A stretch of 64,000 nt of DNA from Leuctra nigra (taxonomy: Eukaryota > Arthropoda > Insecta > Plecoptera > Leuctridae), in assembly GCA_934045905.1 (NCBI GenBank), contig OW203762.1:22166345-22230344 (forward strand), read 5' to 3'. Below the pieces are notes generated by a model that was given only the letters and a program-made list of their open reading frames with translations, did not search any database and had not been told where the DNA came from. Below, piece after piece: positions 50,046 through 61,425 of the stretch; position 1 is the first letter of the stretch, and each line of letters begins with the position of its first letter. The translations under genes and the position numbers were made by a program.

Positions 50046-52599
50046 AGGACTCCAACCACCTGTTGCATGCTTCTTGACTGAATTCTGAACTAACTACATC
50101 CGCGGTCCTCCGAGTTTGTTCCGACAAACATCAAGACAAACAGAGGAAGTGAAATATTAGACCGATTAGAATCATGTCTCTTATTTCATAATTGTGATAG
50201 ATTAAACGATCGACCGGGGTGGAGAAGGAAGGAAACGCACGGAGAGGTTTTGGGTGTTGGCACCTGTGTGCGTAAGAGTTGTTCGAGCTTTGCGGATCAT
50301 GTCTGAGCGAGACTTGATTGAAATCCAACCGGGACAACCCGATTCATTAATCAACTCCTTTCTCCGTCCATGTTAATAACACGAACGTAAACAATCAATT
50401 AACCACGTGTTGGACGAGTCCATGGATCCAGCACCCGACTTTATAAGCCAAAGTCTTCAACATTCAGCGGGAATTGAAGTTTAAAATTAATCATTATTAT
50501 ACATAGATAGAAAACTAAGGACGTTCTTGCTCTGACGTCACAATTGAAGAATCAAAGTTAACAACCCTTTATCTTGAAGTAAATTGAACGAAATGAAAAT
50601 CAGAACGACAAACTGATCTTCCTGAGTCCCAAATCAAATAACTTATACAAAATAATTGAAGAGAAGTTTTCATGAGCTCTTCACTTGCGTTTATAGACTT
50701 CGTTTTAATATCATTTCTGCAGATCAAGGATTATAAAAACAAGTTCCAAACTATTTTTCTGTTCCCCTAATAAAATGCATCGAATGACAGGGAAAGCTTA
50801 TAAATTCATCTCGTTTGATCATCTTTTAATAATCATCGTCATGCAATATGGCCATTACTGGAAGCTCAAAAAGTACTTTCCGAAAGTCAAATTTGCGATC
50901 AATTATATTTTTATGAGCGTACTAATAATATTGATACGTTTTTAACGATGAGGTCAGCACCCAGCTCTAAAACTAATGGATTACCATTCAGTGGTCATCA
51001 ATTTGATCCCATGTTGCTTTCTCCGTTTCTCTCGAGCGAGATCTCGATCTCGGAGTGACGCTCGTCTCATGATTAGACGATATATTCTAGTTTCCCTTCC
51101 TAGTAGGTAGTCAAGTCTACCTCCAGATTTAACTGTGAAAGAACATGATATTGCCTCTAAAACATGTCAAAGAGAACGCTCGTAAATTTGGCAACAAACC
51201 ATCAATTAATTTTGTGTTTTTATATCTTTTGTATCTCATCAAGAAATGGGGAAGTTGTTAGCTATCATGTTAAAGCATAGATTATTATTCTTGCCTTTTG
51301 ACTATGGGATATAATAAAACTATTTTCTATTCATGTGGTAAATTTCGATTAGGTATATCAATAGAAAAAAGGAATAGAATGAATTTGGCCAAACTAGTCT
51401 GTTAACTTTATTTTTTATATACTTCTATATAAAATCACATCAATAATTCATGAGGTCAAGCCGAACTTACGAATGGGCTATTTTCTTTATAATGGCCTGA
51501 CAGCGTAAGAGAAAGATGGGCTGGAATGGGGAAATGGACCACAGCAGTTATAAACTGCCTCATAAAGATTTCAGAAAGGATATGAGTTTCAAAGACTTGT
51601 GTATAGCGAAGTAATAATAATAATATTATAAAATGAAATATATTTTTTTCCATCAGGATTTAATGTTTTAAAACTCGACGTAAAATTTTTATGATTGTTA
51701 TTAAAATGTACAATCACGAAGTCGTGATGTGCAGCCGAATGTTTTGCTGATTTTCAAGTGTGTGACCGCAGGATCGCGATGATATATCGTCATGACGTTC
51801 AGCATATGTTTCTTGCGAGATTGCAGAACGATGTTAGACGTCATACAGTGCTTGATGCATATAATTATTACACTCGTCTCTCCTCCCATGTTGATAAATG
51901 TCAATGATAAACATGAACAAGGCGGACGGAAATCCTTATCAATTTATTAAATTACAAAGTGCAGCATTTGAACGGTCTTGGCGATGTTTAAATATATAAT
52001 GTATTCAATATTCATCTTAGCCTTTGATGCCATTTAAAACGACTCTGCGTTTCCGGTCAAAAATATGATATCTCTCCTCTTATTAACTTTCATTATTATT
52101 TAAATATGTAATAATATGGTTTGCCAGACTTGTGAGGTGATTTGTGCGCGGTTGAATTTGCGTAATTGCAATTAGTTCGGACTTTCCTCCGAGCGCCTAA
52201 AGCAGCGAGCGCCTAAAGCACAGGCCGAGCTTGCGGATTCTGCCGCGCGCGGCGCTGCGGGACGGTGGAGGTGCCGTGCTCGCGACACCCGGGCTATAAA
52301 CAACTCACGTCTGTCAGACAAACTCTTTAGTCTCGCTAGAAACACACAATAAGTCATCTGTGGAACACTTCATAGACTGTCCTGTCTCTAAAGCGAAAAT
52401 AATTGACTCTGGTTTGTCATTTCCCATCGGTTTTGTGAACAAAAAGCAAGGAAGTGATGAAGTGTGTGCGGACGCTTCTCGTAGCCACTTACCAGTCGTA
52501 AAATGATGATTGGTCGTTTCGAAACAGGAAGAGTATGTTTTTGTGTGCTCGTCTTTTGCCCCCACTGCCTGATGTAACGCCGCTTTGTATTCGTTCCAG
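50046..52599. other. grh intron, right part
   Basis: AT-rich intron without recognised genes, ending in the acceptor TTCGTTCCAG at 52,590-52,599. The last 450 bases are GC-richer and include the promoter-like patch listed separately. Confidence 0.7.
52191..52320 (+). promoter_or_regulatory. Possible internal promoter of grh
   Basis: A GC-rich patch contains a direct repeat of GAGCGCCTAAAGCA (52,191 and 52,207), a copy of GTGGAGGTGCCGTG (52,265), and TATAAA at 52,295-52,300 followed by TCAG at 52,314. The TATA-to-TCAG distance (about 21 bases) is shorter than usual. A transcript from here would run unspliced into the 52,600 exon, where an ATG at 52,535 is in frame with the grh coding sequence, though out-of-frame ATGs at 52,503 and 52,506 precede it. 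This is suggestive only. Confidence 0.3.
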
Positions 52600-53689
52600 G
52601 ACCACGTCATCTGCCAGTGGCGGCGCTCTCTTGGCGTCCCAGTTGAAGCAAGCCAATGGTATCGGCGGTGGGACCGGTCTCGAGCTCATAGCTCCTCCCA
52701 CCTCTGTCGGCTCCTCCTCGCCGGCCTCCGCCGAGCTGCAGGGCCTCTTCCTGCATAATCACCAACAACTTCATCATCCTCACCTTCACCACACCCAGCA
52801 CCAGCTGATCGTCAAGCGCGAGCCGGAAGACCTGAGCAACCCGCGCCACAAGTCTCCAGGGCTACAGGACAACAACAACGGCGGCATCATCATCAGCAAC
52901 AAGGGCGGCGGCAGACACAAGGTGGTGCTCGTGTCGACGGGGAATGGAGGCCCGGGCAGTCAGGGCGATCTCGTCGTGGACATCGTGAACAACAACAGCA
53001 TCAAGGAGGAACTCCATCACGGCCATCATCGCGGTCTCAACTCGCCGCAGCACGGAAGTCGATCCATCAACGGCACGCCGACGTCCTCGACGTCGTCCCT
53101 GTTGGCGGCGGACGGCAGCGGCTCGGGGCCGATCGAGTTGATCGCGACAGCTGACGGACTCAAGCCCGCGATGGCGTACAGCTCGCAGATCTTCGCCTCC
53201 ATGAACAACGCCCAGCATCATGGCGGCAGTGGCTCCCCCTCCCCCATCCCCTACTCCGACCACGTGTCGCAGTACACGACGTCGGCGTCGCAGGGCGGCC
53301 TGAGCGCCGGCGGCAACTACATCACGACGCCGGGAGGCAACATCCGCGGCGGTTCCTCCAACGCGTTCGCGTCCTCCGACCCGTATTATCGTGAATATTT
53401 CACCACCGTGTCGGGTGGCCCCGGTGAACAATACGTGAATCAGATCCGCCAACAGCAGATCCCCTCGTATGTGGACAGTCCCGAGGGGCCGGGAGGTGGC
53501 GGCGGCGGCTCGGCCACCTCCACGGCGTCGTTCGTTGAACGCTATGTGAGGCAGAGTAGTGCCTATCATAACAGTAAGGGGGTTGTGTCGGGCGCCGCGG
53601 CGGGACTCACTGTTGACCTGCCGTCGCCGGACAGTGGGATCGGCGCCGACGCCATCACGCCGCGCGATCAGACGGCGATACATCAACAG
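52600..53689 (+). CDS. grh: grainyhead long low-complexity exon
   Basis: The acceptor is TTCCAG at 52,594-52,599 and the donor GTGAGA at 53,690. The exon begins with one base that completes the Pro codon split at 44,463, then 363 codons, ending in phase 0. It encodes a largely disordered region: a His-rich segment at residues 52-67, then VKREPEDL at 71-78, the counterpart of IKREPEDL in fly Grainyhead and a SUMO-type site (VKRE). A second such site, IKEE, is at 134-137. Gly- and Ser-rich stretches follow, and the end is the insect-conserved block LTVDLPSPDSGIG with ITPRDQT (336-363). It is much richer in G and C than the introns. The 285-codon antisense frame across it is a shadow of its codon bias. 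In-frame reading past the donor to 53,890 would mean intron retention. Confidence 0.95.
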
Positions 53690-56600
53690 GTGAGACCACT
53701 TCACACCACTAATACACACCCTTCACACCGCACCCACACAGGGTTCAAGGCTAAACAGAAGGACCAATGGTTCGAATCAAGACTCAATAAGATAAGATAC
53801 AAGGAAGATACTGTGCAAATTATTCTTTATTTTAAGTGTACTAATCGAAACTCCTCAAGCTCTTCATTCCTTATATTCTTCGATTTATAGTTGTCCTGGT
53901 ATATATCTTGAACTTGAGTATTGATTCAATTCAAAACATTGGTCCGTCTAATTTTCTTTGGCGCTAACGACCTTGTCTAAGCTTTAGCCCGCTGAGCTTT
54001 TTGAGCTTTAGACATGAATGAAAGTATCCGTTTCAATTCAGTTGACTTGCAAAAGATACTTTTCAAGCATCTTGACAGTGCACTTTTAGAGCAAAAAGTG
54101 TCTACATTTTTGCGAATTTCTCTACTAATTTATGCACCACTTCTGCGCCGCGTCAAGTGATTTACGAGTTACAATTGCACCTCGAAGATTAAGTTAAATG
54201 CGGTATTTGTTATCAATTGAATAGTCGAGTGCGCGAACGCGGATGATTAACGAGCAATAACTCGATTGTCGTAAGATCGTAAAGTATCAGTTAACAACCA
54301 CCTCGCGTGGCAACATAGTTATTACAGCATCTGTTGCGTTTACAGGCATTTGCATTGTATTTGTAGGTGCATTATCACGCTGTTAATCGACGAACTAAAT
54401 GTGATTGTTTGAAATTGGTTGGTGTAGCTATACGTTGCAAGCAGAACGAGAACGATATTATTCATTTTGTAAATAAATACAAACATCACGCGAAATTCAA
54501 GTAATTCAATAAACAGGGATAAAATACCGTAGAAGTCCTTCCTAATTTAATTTTCAAATTTTTTAAATTCGGATAAATATGCACGTGCAGGTATTTGATG
54601 TGACAAAATGTTGAAATAATTGGAGTACTACCAATGTTTGTTGTACTATACAAATGTTTACATTATTACCTAAATAAATTTAAAAATTCCAAGAAAAATG
54701 CAATGTTTTCGTGCTAGTCTTTTCATAAGTTGGACAAAAGACTGTAGTAGACATGCAATATTTGTTGGCGTGATCGTTGAACGTCGGCACCTCCACAGTT
54801 GAACAAGGGAGTCCGTGTTAATTACTTTTAATTATTATCCTAATAAACAAACAAACAAACCATTGTCTTCGTGTAGGTATTGTTTCGTGTAATTAATACC
54901 ATATATTCTTTTTAATTAGCTAAAAAATTTAGACGTTAAATAATAATTGTGTTATAAATATATCTTCCTTGAGTGCAGGCGTGCGGACTTCTTTGTTTCC
55001 CTCATCACGCATTTCTCAGTCATTATATGAATATGTAAAGTAATTTAACAGCAGAGTGATTAAATGGGTTCATTATACTTGCTTGTATTCCATTTCATAA
55101 AAGATTAACTATTTCAATTAGTAAAAAATGCCTTCTGCACTTGAAAGATCTTTTGCCACGCTGCTAAACAGATGAAGTGTCAGAATTATCTCAAAGAATT
55201 AAGCCGGAAATAATGTTTAATGCATAAACTAAGTGCGTATTTTAATAAGATATACGGGCTGCGGGTTTAGAAGAATTTCGCATCAGTCGCTTTTTTAATT
55301 ATCCTATTTGTATATCTTTAAAAAAACGAAATTCGAACACTGTAGTTTCTAGAATTAGGAGAGCGCTCGTAAAACCCTCATGGGTTCAGTATCATTCAAG
55401 TGGGGAAGGATCTAGTATATCCTTCCGTAAACATTTTTCTTTGCACTCGCCCCAAAACAGGATATACTTCTTGAGGAATGAAGTTCAATAAGACTATAAC
55501 TGAAGGCACCTGCTCACCCCTCGATCACGGAAAAGGGGTAGTTTACACTGAATACCGCATGTGAGGGGTGCAAACACACCCCAATGCCGGGGGCTGGATA
55601 TGGGTCATACGCGATGATTGTAAACGATGCTAACTAGTTTTTACTTGCCAAAAACAAGTTGACTCGAAAGAATTTTATTCACATTTGATGAGAAGTAATT
55701 CTTTGACCTCAGCCCTTGTCAGTTAGCATTTATTCATCAAGGGTGAGGGGGTCGTATAGTTATTTTTTCCAAAATGCGTGGATTTCTTCTTAATTGTTAG
55801 TGTCCATAAATCCAAGGAGTGTTAAAGGCCATAAAAGATGACTGTTCATTTTCAGCTTTAAAATTTAAAAATCGTTTTAAAGTCCATTCAGTTATTTTTT
55901 TTTAAATCTGAACTCAGATGGTTTCTTTGGAATTGCGCAAGAAGTGCAACTAAACGCAACCGACGCGATGTGCAATAATAATGCAGTTTGCTTGCAGTCG
56001 AGTTGATTGAGACGAATATAAAAGAAGCTGCTCGTTTGGCGGCTTTGCGCAATCGCATCCCCATCCTCTGCTTCTTTAGCTGACGGCCCTTTGCTTCTTC
56101 TAACGGTTTCTCATGTGTGTGGTGACCTCAACCACTGCCCACCAAGACCTTTACTAGAAAACATTCCTAACCCCGCATGCATTCAGGTAACACGCCATAC
56201 AACAATATATTAGAGAGAGAGAGATGGAGTGTGGATGTATGTGAACAAGAGAGAGAGAGAGAGAGTGGTCTCAATACGGTCAGCAGATTATATAGCACAG
56301 GAGAACTGGATTATATGGGTTATGTCAGTGAGATTGGGAAGGGAGACGGAGCCAAAAATGCTGTTTGCTATTTCTATTGGGGCGTTATTTATGAGAAGAT
56401 CAAAGTCAAATTTATATTAAAAAAAGTGTGCTTCTGATTATTTGGTGATGATGACTGACAACTCAACCAGGTGAAAAAAAGGATTAGGATTCGAAATATG
56501 CTGTAATTCATGTAAAAATGTTTGAGAACTTGTGTTTTTGTATTAATCTGCGTTTTTGGTTGTCAGAAGCTTCCAACTCATTGCATTAACACTGATGGGC

Positions 56601-59038
56601 ACCTTTGGCTTTGTTTCTCAAAAGTAATTTAAAGAGAGGTGAAAAAAGTAATCGAGAATCTATGAAATTTTTAATCACGATGTTGTGGGATGCTCACGTC
56701 ATCCTTCTAGATCAATTTTAATTATTCTCGATCTAAAAGGCAGGTGTGGTGTCAGAAGAGCCCGGCGAAATGATGCAAGTATAAATTGGGCTAAAAGTTT
56801 TAAAGGAGGTGCAAGAAAACATGGGAAGCCATTTGAAAGCATCTCTTCGAATAACGAACTGACGCTGAAAATAATAGCGCTGAAACCAGTTCCATTCTTC
56901 CGAGATGCCTTATCTCAGTTCACCTTCAGCTTATTACACGAATATACGCTCAATGTGTGCTTCGCTGGCTAATAAAAAAACCTTCCTCGAAAATAAACTA
57001 TTAACATCTAATTAGTAATTAAGGTGTACTGTATTTCACGAGTTATAATTAAAACGTCAAAGATTATAACGCCAGGAATTAATGACTCCGGGCTACTTGG
57101 GAAATTGATAATAGAGCCATTGAACAAAGATCTTGTGAGGCCTTCTTATTGTAATTTAACTACTGACTCATTAATTTTTGTCTCCCTTTGGCAATATTTT
57201 TTTTATCAAACCTAAAAGCCAGACAGAAAGATTTTTTAACATTTTGCATATGAAAAAATTGAAGAAAGTATAATTGCAAATAAGCGATTGTATATTTATA
57301 TTAATCTTGATTAGATTATACATCATATTTAGAACAGACGTTCCATAAAAAAAATATATCTCATTAAACAAAATGTCATAATTAATAAGTACAATTAGAA
57401 AGACGAGCCGCCTCTGTGGGGCGTGCTGCATAATATTGTATTCCCGCTCTCTGAGCAAATGTCCAGATCCTCATCTCATGTAGAAACCGCATCGTAGATC
57501 ATATCTCGATAACGATCGTTATTACTTTTGCCCGCACGTCTGTGTTGGCTCTCAGAAAACAGCGGATCGCCGAGTCGAGGAAACAACAACACCATTATTA
57601 ACGCCCTCGACAAGTGCGGCACAATTCTCTATCTACTTACCTGCTCACACGCATTCGTAATAAATACAATCCGTTGCCTATGCGATTCGGTCTAAGGAAA
57701 TGGCGCTAATAACAATCATTCCCGAGGATGCATTATGAGTTGTCGTTACGTGATCGGACATGTTCGTCTGCCTGCGCACTCGTCATTGCGCACGATCTCG
57801 AGCTGGTAGTACATGACGCCAAGATAGGTTTCCTATAATTTGATAATAATGGGCTTGGACAAGACCCAGACAGTTGCAAGCTGAAAAATGCATCACGAAT
57901 AATATTTTTTTTAGAGTGTGGGCAACACTTTAGATATAGATTAACGTAATGATTATGCAGCAGTACCTTAAAAATATGGATGCAGTGATGGAGAGATAAA
58001 TGAAGTGCACATTTTAGTTGTTGTACAGAGAGTGAATATGGACACAAGTCACAAAATGTTACACCTATTTACATATTTACATCTAGATAACACGGCATTG
58101 TGTATAAAGTATGTGCTTTGGTATGTTCTTGATAAGTCAATTATTAATTATCATAATTATCATATTAGTAATTTCCATAGATCAATTTATAAGATAGCCG
58201 CTTACTTTTGTCTCTTTAGGAGCTCACTGACTGAGAATAGAAACGAATAACTAATTCGAAGTAAGGAACTGTTCACAACATAATAACAGTGCATTAAAAA
58301 TTGTTTAAATAAATTATAATATTCTCTGACGGACTTTTCCGTGTTTTGGGGAAGCAGCTTTTAAATAGAGCGAGTTCACTATTGTGTGTTGGGAAATGAG
58401 CATGTAAAAGGTCTTTCCAAGAACTTTCATCACATAATTCGTTAGCAACAAAAATCATTTACTCAGTAAAATACCTTAGGTACCACGAATTGATGTTAAG
58501 AAAATGCAGCTTTAAATAATGCATACTTAGTACAAAAAAACATGTCGTTAATAGTTAATCACCTTTTGCCTTCTTTGATACCCTCTTTGCTTAAGACTTT
58601 CTTTATAGCTTAATTTGAACTTTAGTCACCATTTCTGAAAAGAAAACTTAGTTAATTAAAGTTATACTTAAATTATGCTCTTTCAAAGAGTTCCATCTCT
58701 GTGTATGACTGAACTTTTTGATATTCATTTTCTGTTTGAACTGAACTTTTATCAAGCTCATTTTATGTATGTATTAAATTAAGTTAACTTTTAAAAGTTC
58801 AATTTTTCTTAATGAAAAAGGAACTTTTAAAAGTTAAATTTTTCTTAATGAAAATGGAACTTTTAAAAGTTCCTTTTTTATAAAGGAAACTTTTAAAATT
58901 TTCCCCTTTTCTGTATGAACTTACAAACTTACATTTTCTATGTAATCTGATCGTATTAAAAACCTTAATTTTCTGTATGAACTGAACTATTAAAAAGTTG
59001 ATTTTGCAGTGTATTGAATGTGTTCTGTTATGTTCCAG
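53690..59038. other. grh intron with simple repeats and AAAAGTTC palindromes
   Basis: AT-rich intron. It contains GA tracts (56,211-56,223 and 56,249-56,265), a short CAAA repeat (about 54,846-54,861) and a palindromic AAAAGTTC cluster near its end. I found no convincing cassette exon. CAGGTAAC at 56,184 has both acceptor- and donor-like halves but no strong pyrimidine tract. Confidence 0.65.
58786..58873. repeat. Tandem palindromes just upstream of an acceptor
   Basis: The palindromic phrase AACTTTTAAAAGTT occurs three times (58,786, 58,822, 58,858) at 36-base spacing, separated by AATTTTTCTTAATGAAAA-like linkers. The third is a perfect 18-base palindrome, GGAACTTTTAAAAGTTCC (58,856-58,873). 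The same AAAAGTTC phrase pervades the hAT-like MITE at 49.7-50.0 kb, so this may be a decayed relative. It lies 165-250 bases before the 59,039 exon. Confidence 0.6.
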
Positions 59039-59196
59039 AACTTCGACTACACGGACCTGTGCCAAGCGCCCATGCTGAGTGACCCTGCGAGGGTGGCTGG
59101 ACAATCTCCCGGGCAGGTCAGCAACGGGGGGAGGTCACGACCTTGGCACGACTTTGGCAGGCAAAACGACGCCGACAAAATACAGATTCCTAAAAT
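59039..59196 (+). CDS. grh: grainyhead linker exon before the DNA-binding domain
   Basis: The acceptor is TATGTTCCAG, ending at 59,038; the donor is GTGAGT at 59,197. The exon starts in phase 0, fitting the phase-0 end at 53,689, and has 52 codons plus two bases (AT). It begins NFDYTDLCQ, like FDYTELCQ of fly Grainyhead, and ends RPWHDFGRQNDADKIQIPK, nearly identical to the fly protein where the CP2 DNA-binding domain begins. The split codon AT+A (Ile) is completed by the first base after any acceptor in the downstream array, which is why all array acceptors keep frame. Copy GGTGGAGGTGCCGGG of the minisatellite core lies 22 bases after the donor. Confidence 0.96.
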
Positions 59197-61425
59197 GTGA
59201 GTTCAGATTCGGAGTTTGGTGGAGGTGCCGGGTTACCGACATAAACAAAAATATATCGTATCTTTATTATTTTCTCATTTACACTTTGTTATTTATAGAA
59301 AGCATCTCAAGATTCACTATATTACATTTCAGTAGAGGTTACAGATACAAGTAAAGATAGTTAACGTACAAGATAGAAAATACTTTTAAATGGTTAACAT
59401 GATGACTGAATGGCTATTTGAGGTAACGAATTGAATTGTTTGAGCGTCACTGACACCAACTATTCCAGATGCGACAAGAAATGTTGGGCTGGATTTATGC
59501 AAACATCTTTACGCTTTGACGCGATACATGTTGCACAAACGAATTTGTATTGCCCAAAAATAAATAAGAATTTAATAGCACAGTTTGATCTCGTTGGTTC
59601 TAATGGCACACTATAAGTTCAAAGTAAATTAAAATCTAGTTAAGTATGGTATTAAGTTCACGACGCGAAAGAGTTTCGCAGTGGCTGAACGTCTGCAAAT
59701 CATATTAAAAAAAATCCACATTATAACTAATTGAGAACTAGTTGTCAAATGAAATTAATATCGGTCAGTCCATAAATGTTGGCAGCGATACTATAATTTT
59801 TTCACTCCAATAATCGCATCAGACTCATACTGCGTCATCGCAGCAAAACTAGTCCAAATACAGTTATATTTCGCGATTTTTTTCCCTCCCCAAGTACTGA
59901 ACTTAATCTTTATAAAAATGTTGCTTGGGAGTGGTCAATATATAAAACCCAATGACCATCACTCATTAGCATCAGGTCAATGATCTCTGTGATCACTAAG
60001 ATGAATACAGGTGTAAATTATCACCGCAAAAGATGTCGTCTCGGACATGTGTTTAGGTGGGGACTCTTTCGTTTTAATGACTTTGGACCAAAGTGACCGT
60101 GTAAAATGCCCACTGCATTGAGTGGCTGATATCTAAACGATAATGCTCTACACCTAAGACGAACACGTTCTCAAAGGTGTGAAAGGCGAGATTCTAGCTG
60201 GGGAAAAAGAAACTGTTTATTGAGAATGTTCTCATGTAATGGTGACAATGACGAGTTAGCTGCTGGCTCTGATTGTGCGGAGAAATAATGTTAATAATTA
60301 AGGAAGAGGAGTGGAATTAAATCTGCAACGGTCGAGACTTACCAGACCTGTCACGTAGAACCTATAGATTGTCTTCTTTTTTCATTGACTCGAAACGGGA
60401 ATATCGAGTTTCTGGTTTTCACATCATTCGGCGCATAGTTTTCTTCCGGTCCAGACGCTAGTGCATCTTTGTTGACCGCTTTTGACCTCTTTCAAGAGAA
60501 TTCTTTATTCACATGATTTATAAAAAACATTTATTACGTTTGTTAACAATTCTCTGATTTTTTTCTTTTGGGTATGAGTGATTGTGTTTGCCTAATACGC
60601 ATGTGCACGTATTGTAGATACGATCTGCAGCGTAGAAAGCAATGCGACAGGAGGAAAAAGCGTCAGAAGGAGCACGTAAGCTCATGTTTAGGTCGTAAAG
60701 ACTTACCGACACTGCCTTAGAGAGTAACTTGTTCGTTGCTAATAAATTGCAGGAGGCCTTAAAACTTAGATGCACTACAAATTAAAATTTACAAAGCTCA
60801 TTTAGGAGAATGCCGAAAACAGAGATCGATTTCTTCAATATTTTTAACGAGAGGTTTATTTTTAATTTTAGCTAATGAGTAGTTTTAATTGGCTAACGTG
60901 TGGTATGCCAGGACCTTGTAAAGTTATAGCAGCAAGGACTCAAAAGAGGCGCTTTGTGCATTCGATGAAAAACCTTTCTCCCAATTATAAATGACGGTAC
61001 ATTTAGCTACCTTGAAAAAATGCTATGCTTCTGGATTAGGATTCATTATCATTTCGGTTTTTGCCTAAGCGAAGCATTCAGGCCACGCCCGTTTATAACG
61101 TCAAATTTCGTTAATTAGTTTGATCCTGGATGGCAATTAATTAGATGAGAAACTTCTTTCTCGTTAGGTACGATACTAACGCTGCTGACGAGAATGTTGA
61201 TTCCATGTTGTGCGTGCTCAGTCCTCATATAAGATCAAAAACTCTTTTTACGAGACTACGTGTGAGTTTCGAATAAGAATCGGTTGTGTATATTTTCCTT
61301 TTTTTTCAAAGCAACAGATATTATCATCTATAACATATAGGTTTCTAAATCTTTCCAACTCGTAACTTAAAGAATCAGACTCGGTTGAATCACGAAGAAG
61401 AGAAAAGAACTGCGAAAATGAGTCC
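59197..61425. other. grh intron before the acceptor array
   Basis: AT-rich intron without recognised genes. No other acceptor near its end is in phase with 59,196: for example CAG at 61,376-61,378 would shift the frame, and a stop (TAA at 61,363) closes the array frame upstream. The intron end is therefore set within the array. Confidence 0.7.

Noticed and set aside
52862..53719. Antisense 285-codon frame rich in Arg
   Set aside because: It is the shadow of the GC-rich grh exon on the opposite strand, with no domain of its own.
53690..53890. Extension of the long grh exon past its donor
   Set aside because: The donor GTGAGA fits in phase with the next exon (CAG/AAC), and the extension has intron-like composition.
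56177..56192. Recursive splice site (CAG/GTAAC) in the intron
   Set aside because: The preceding pyrimidine tract is weak and the donor half departs from GTAAGT; chance is as likely.
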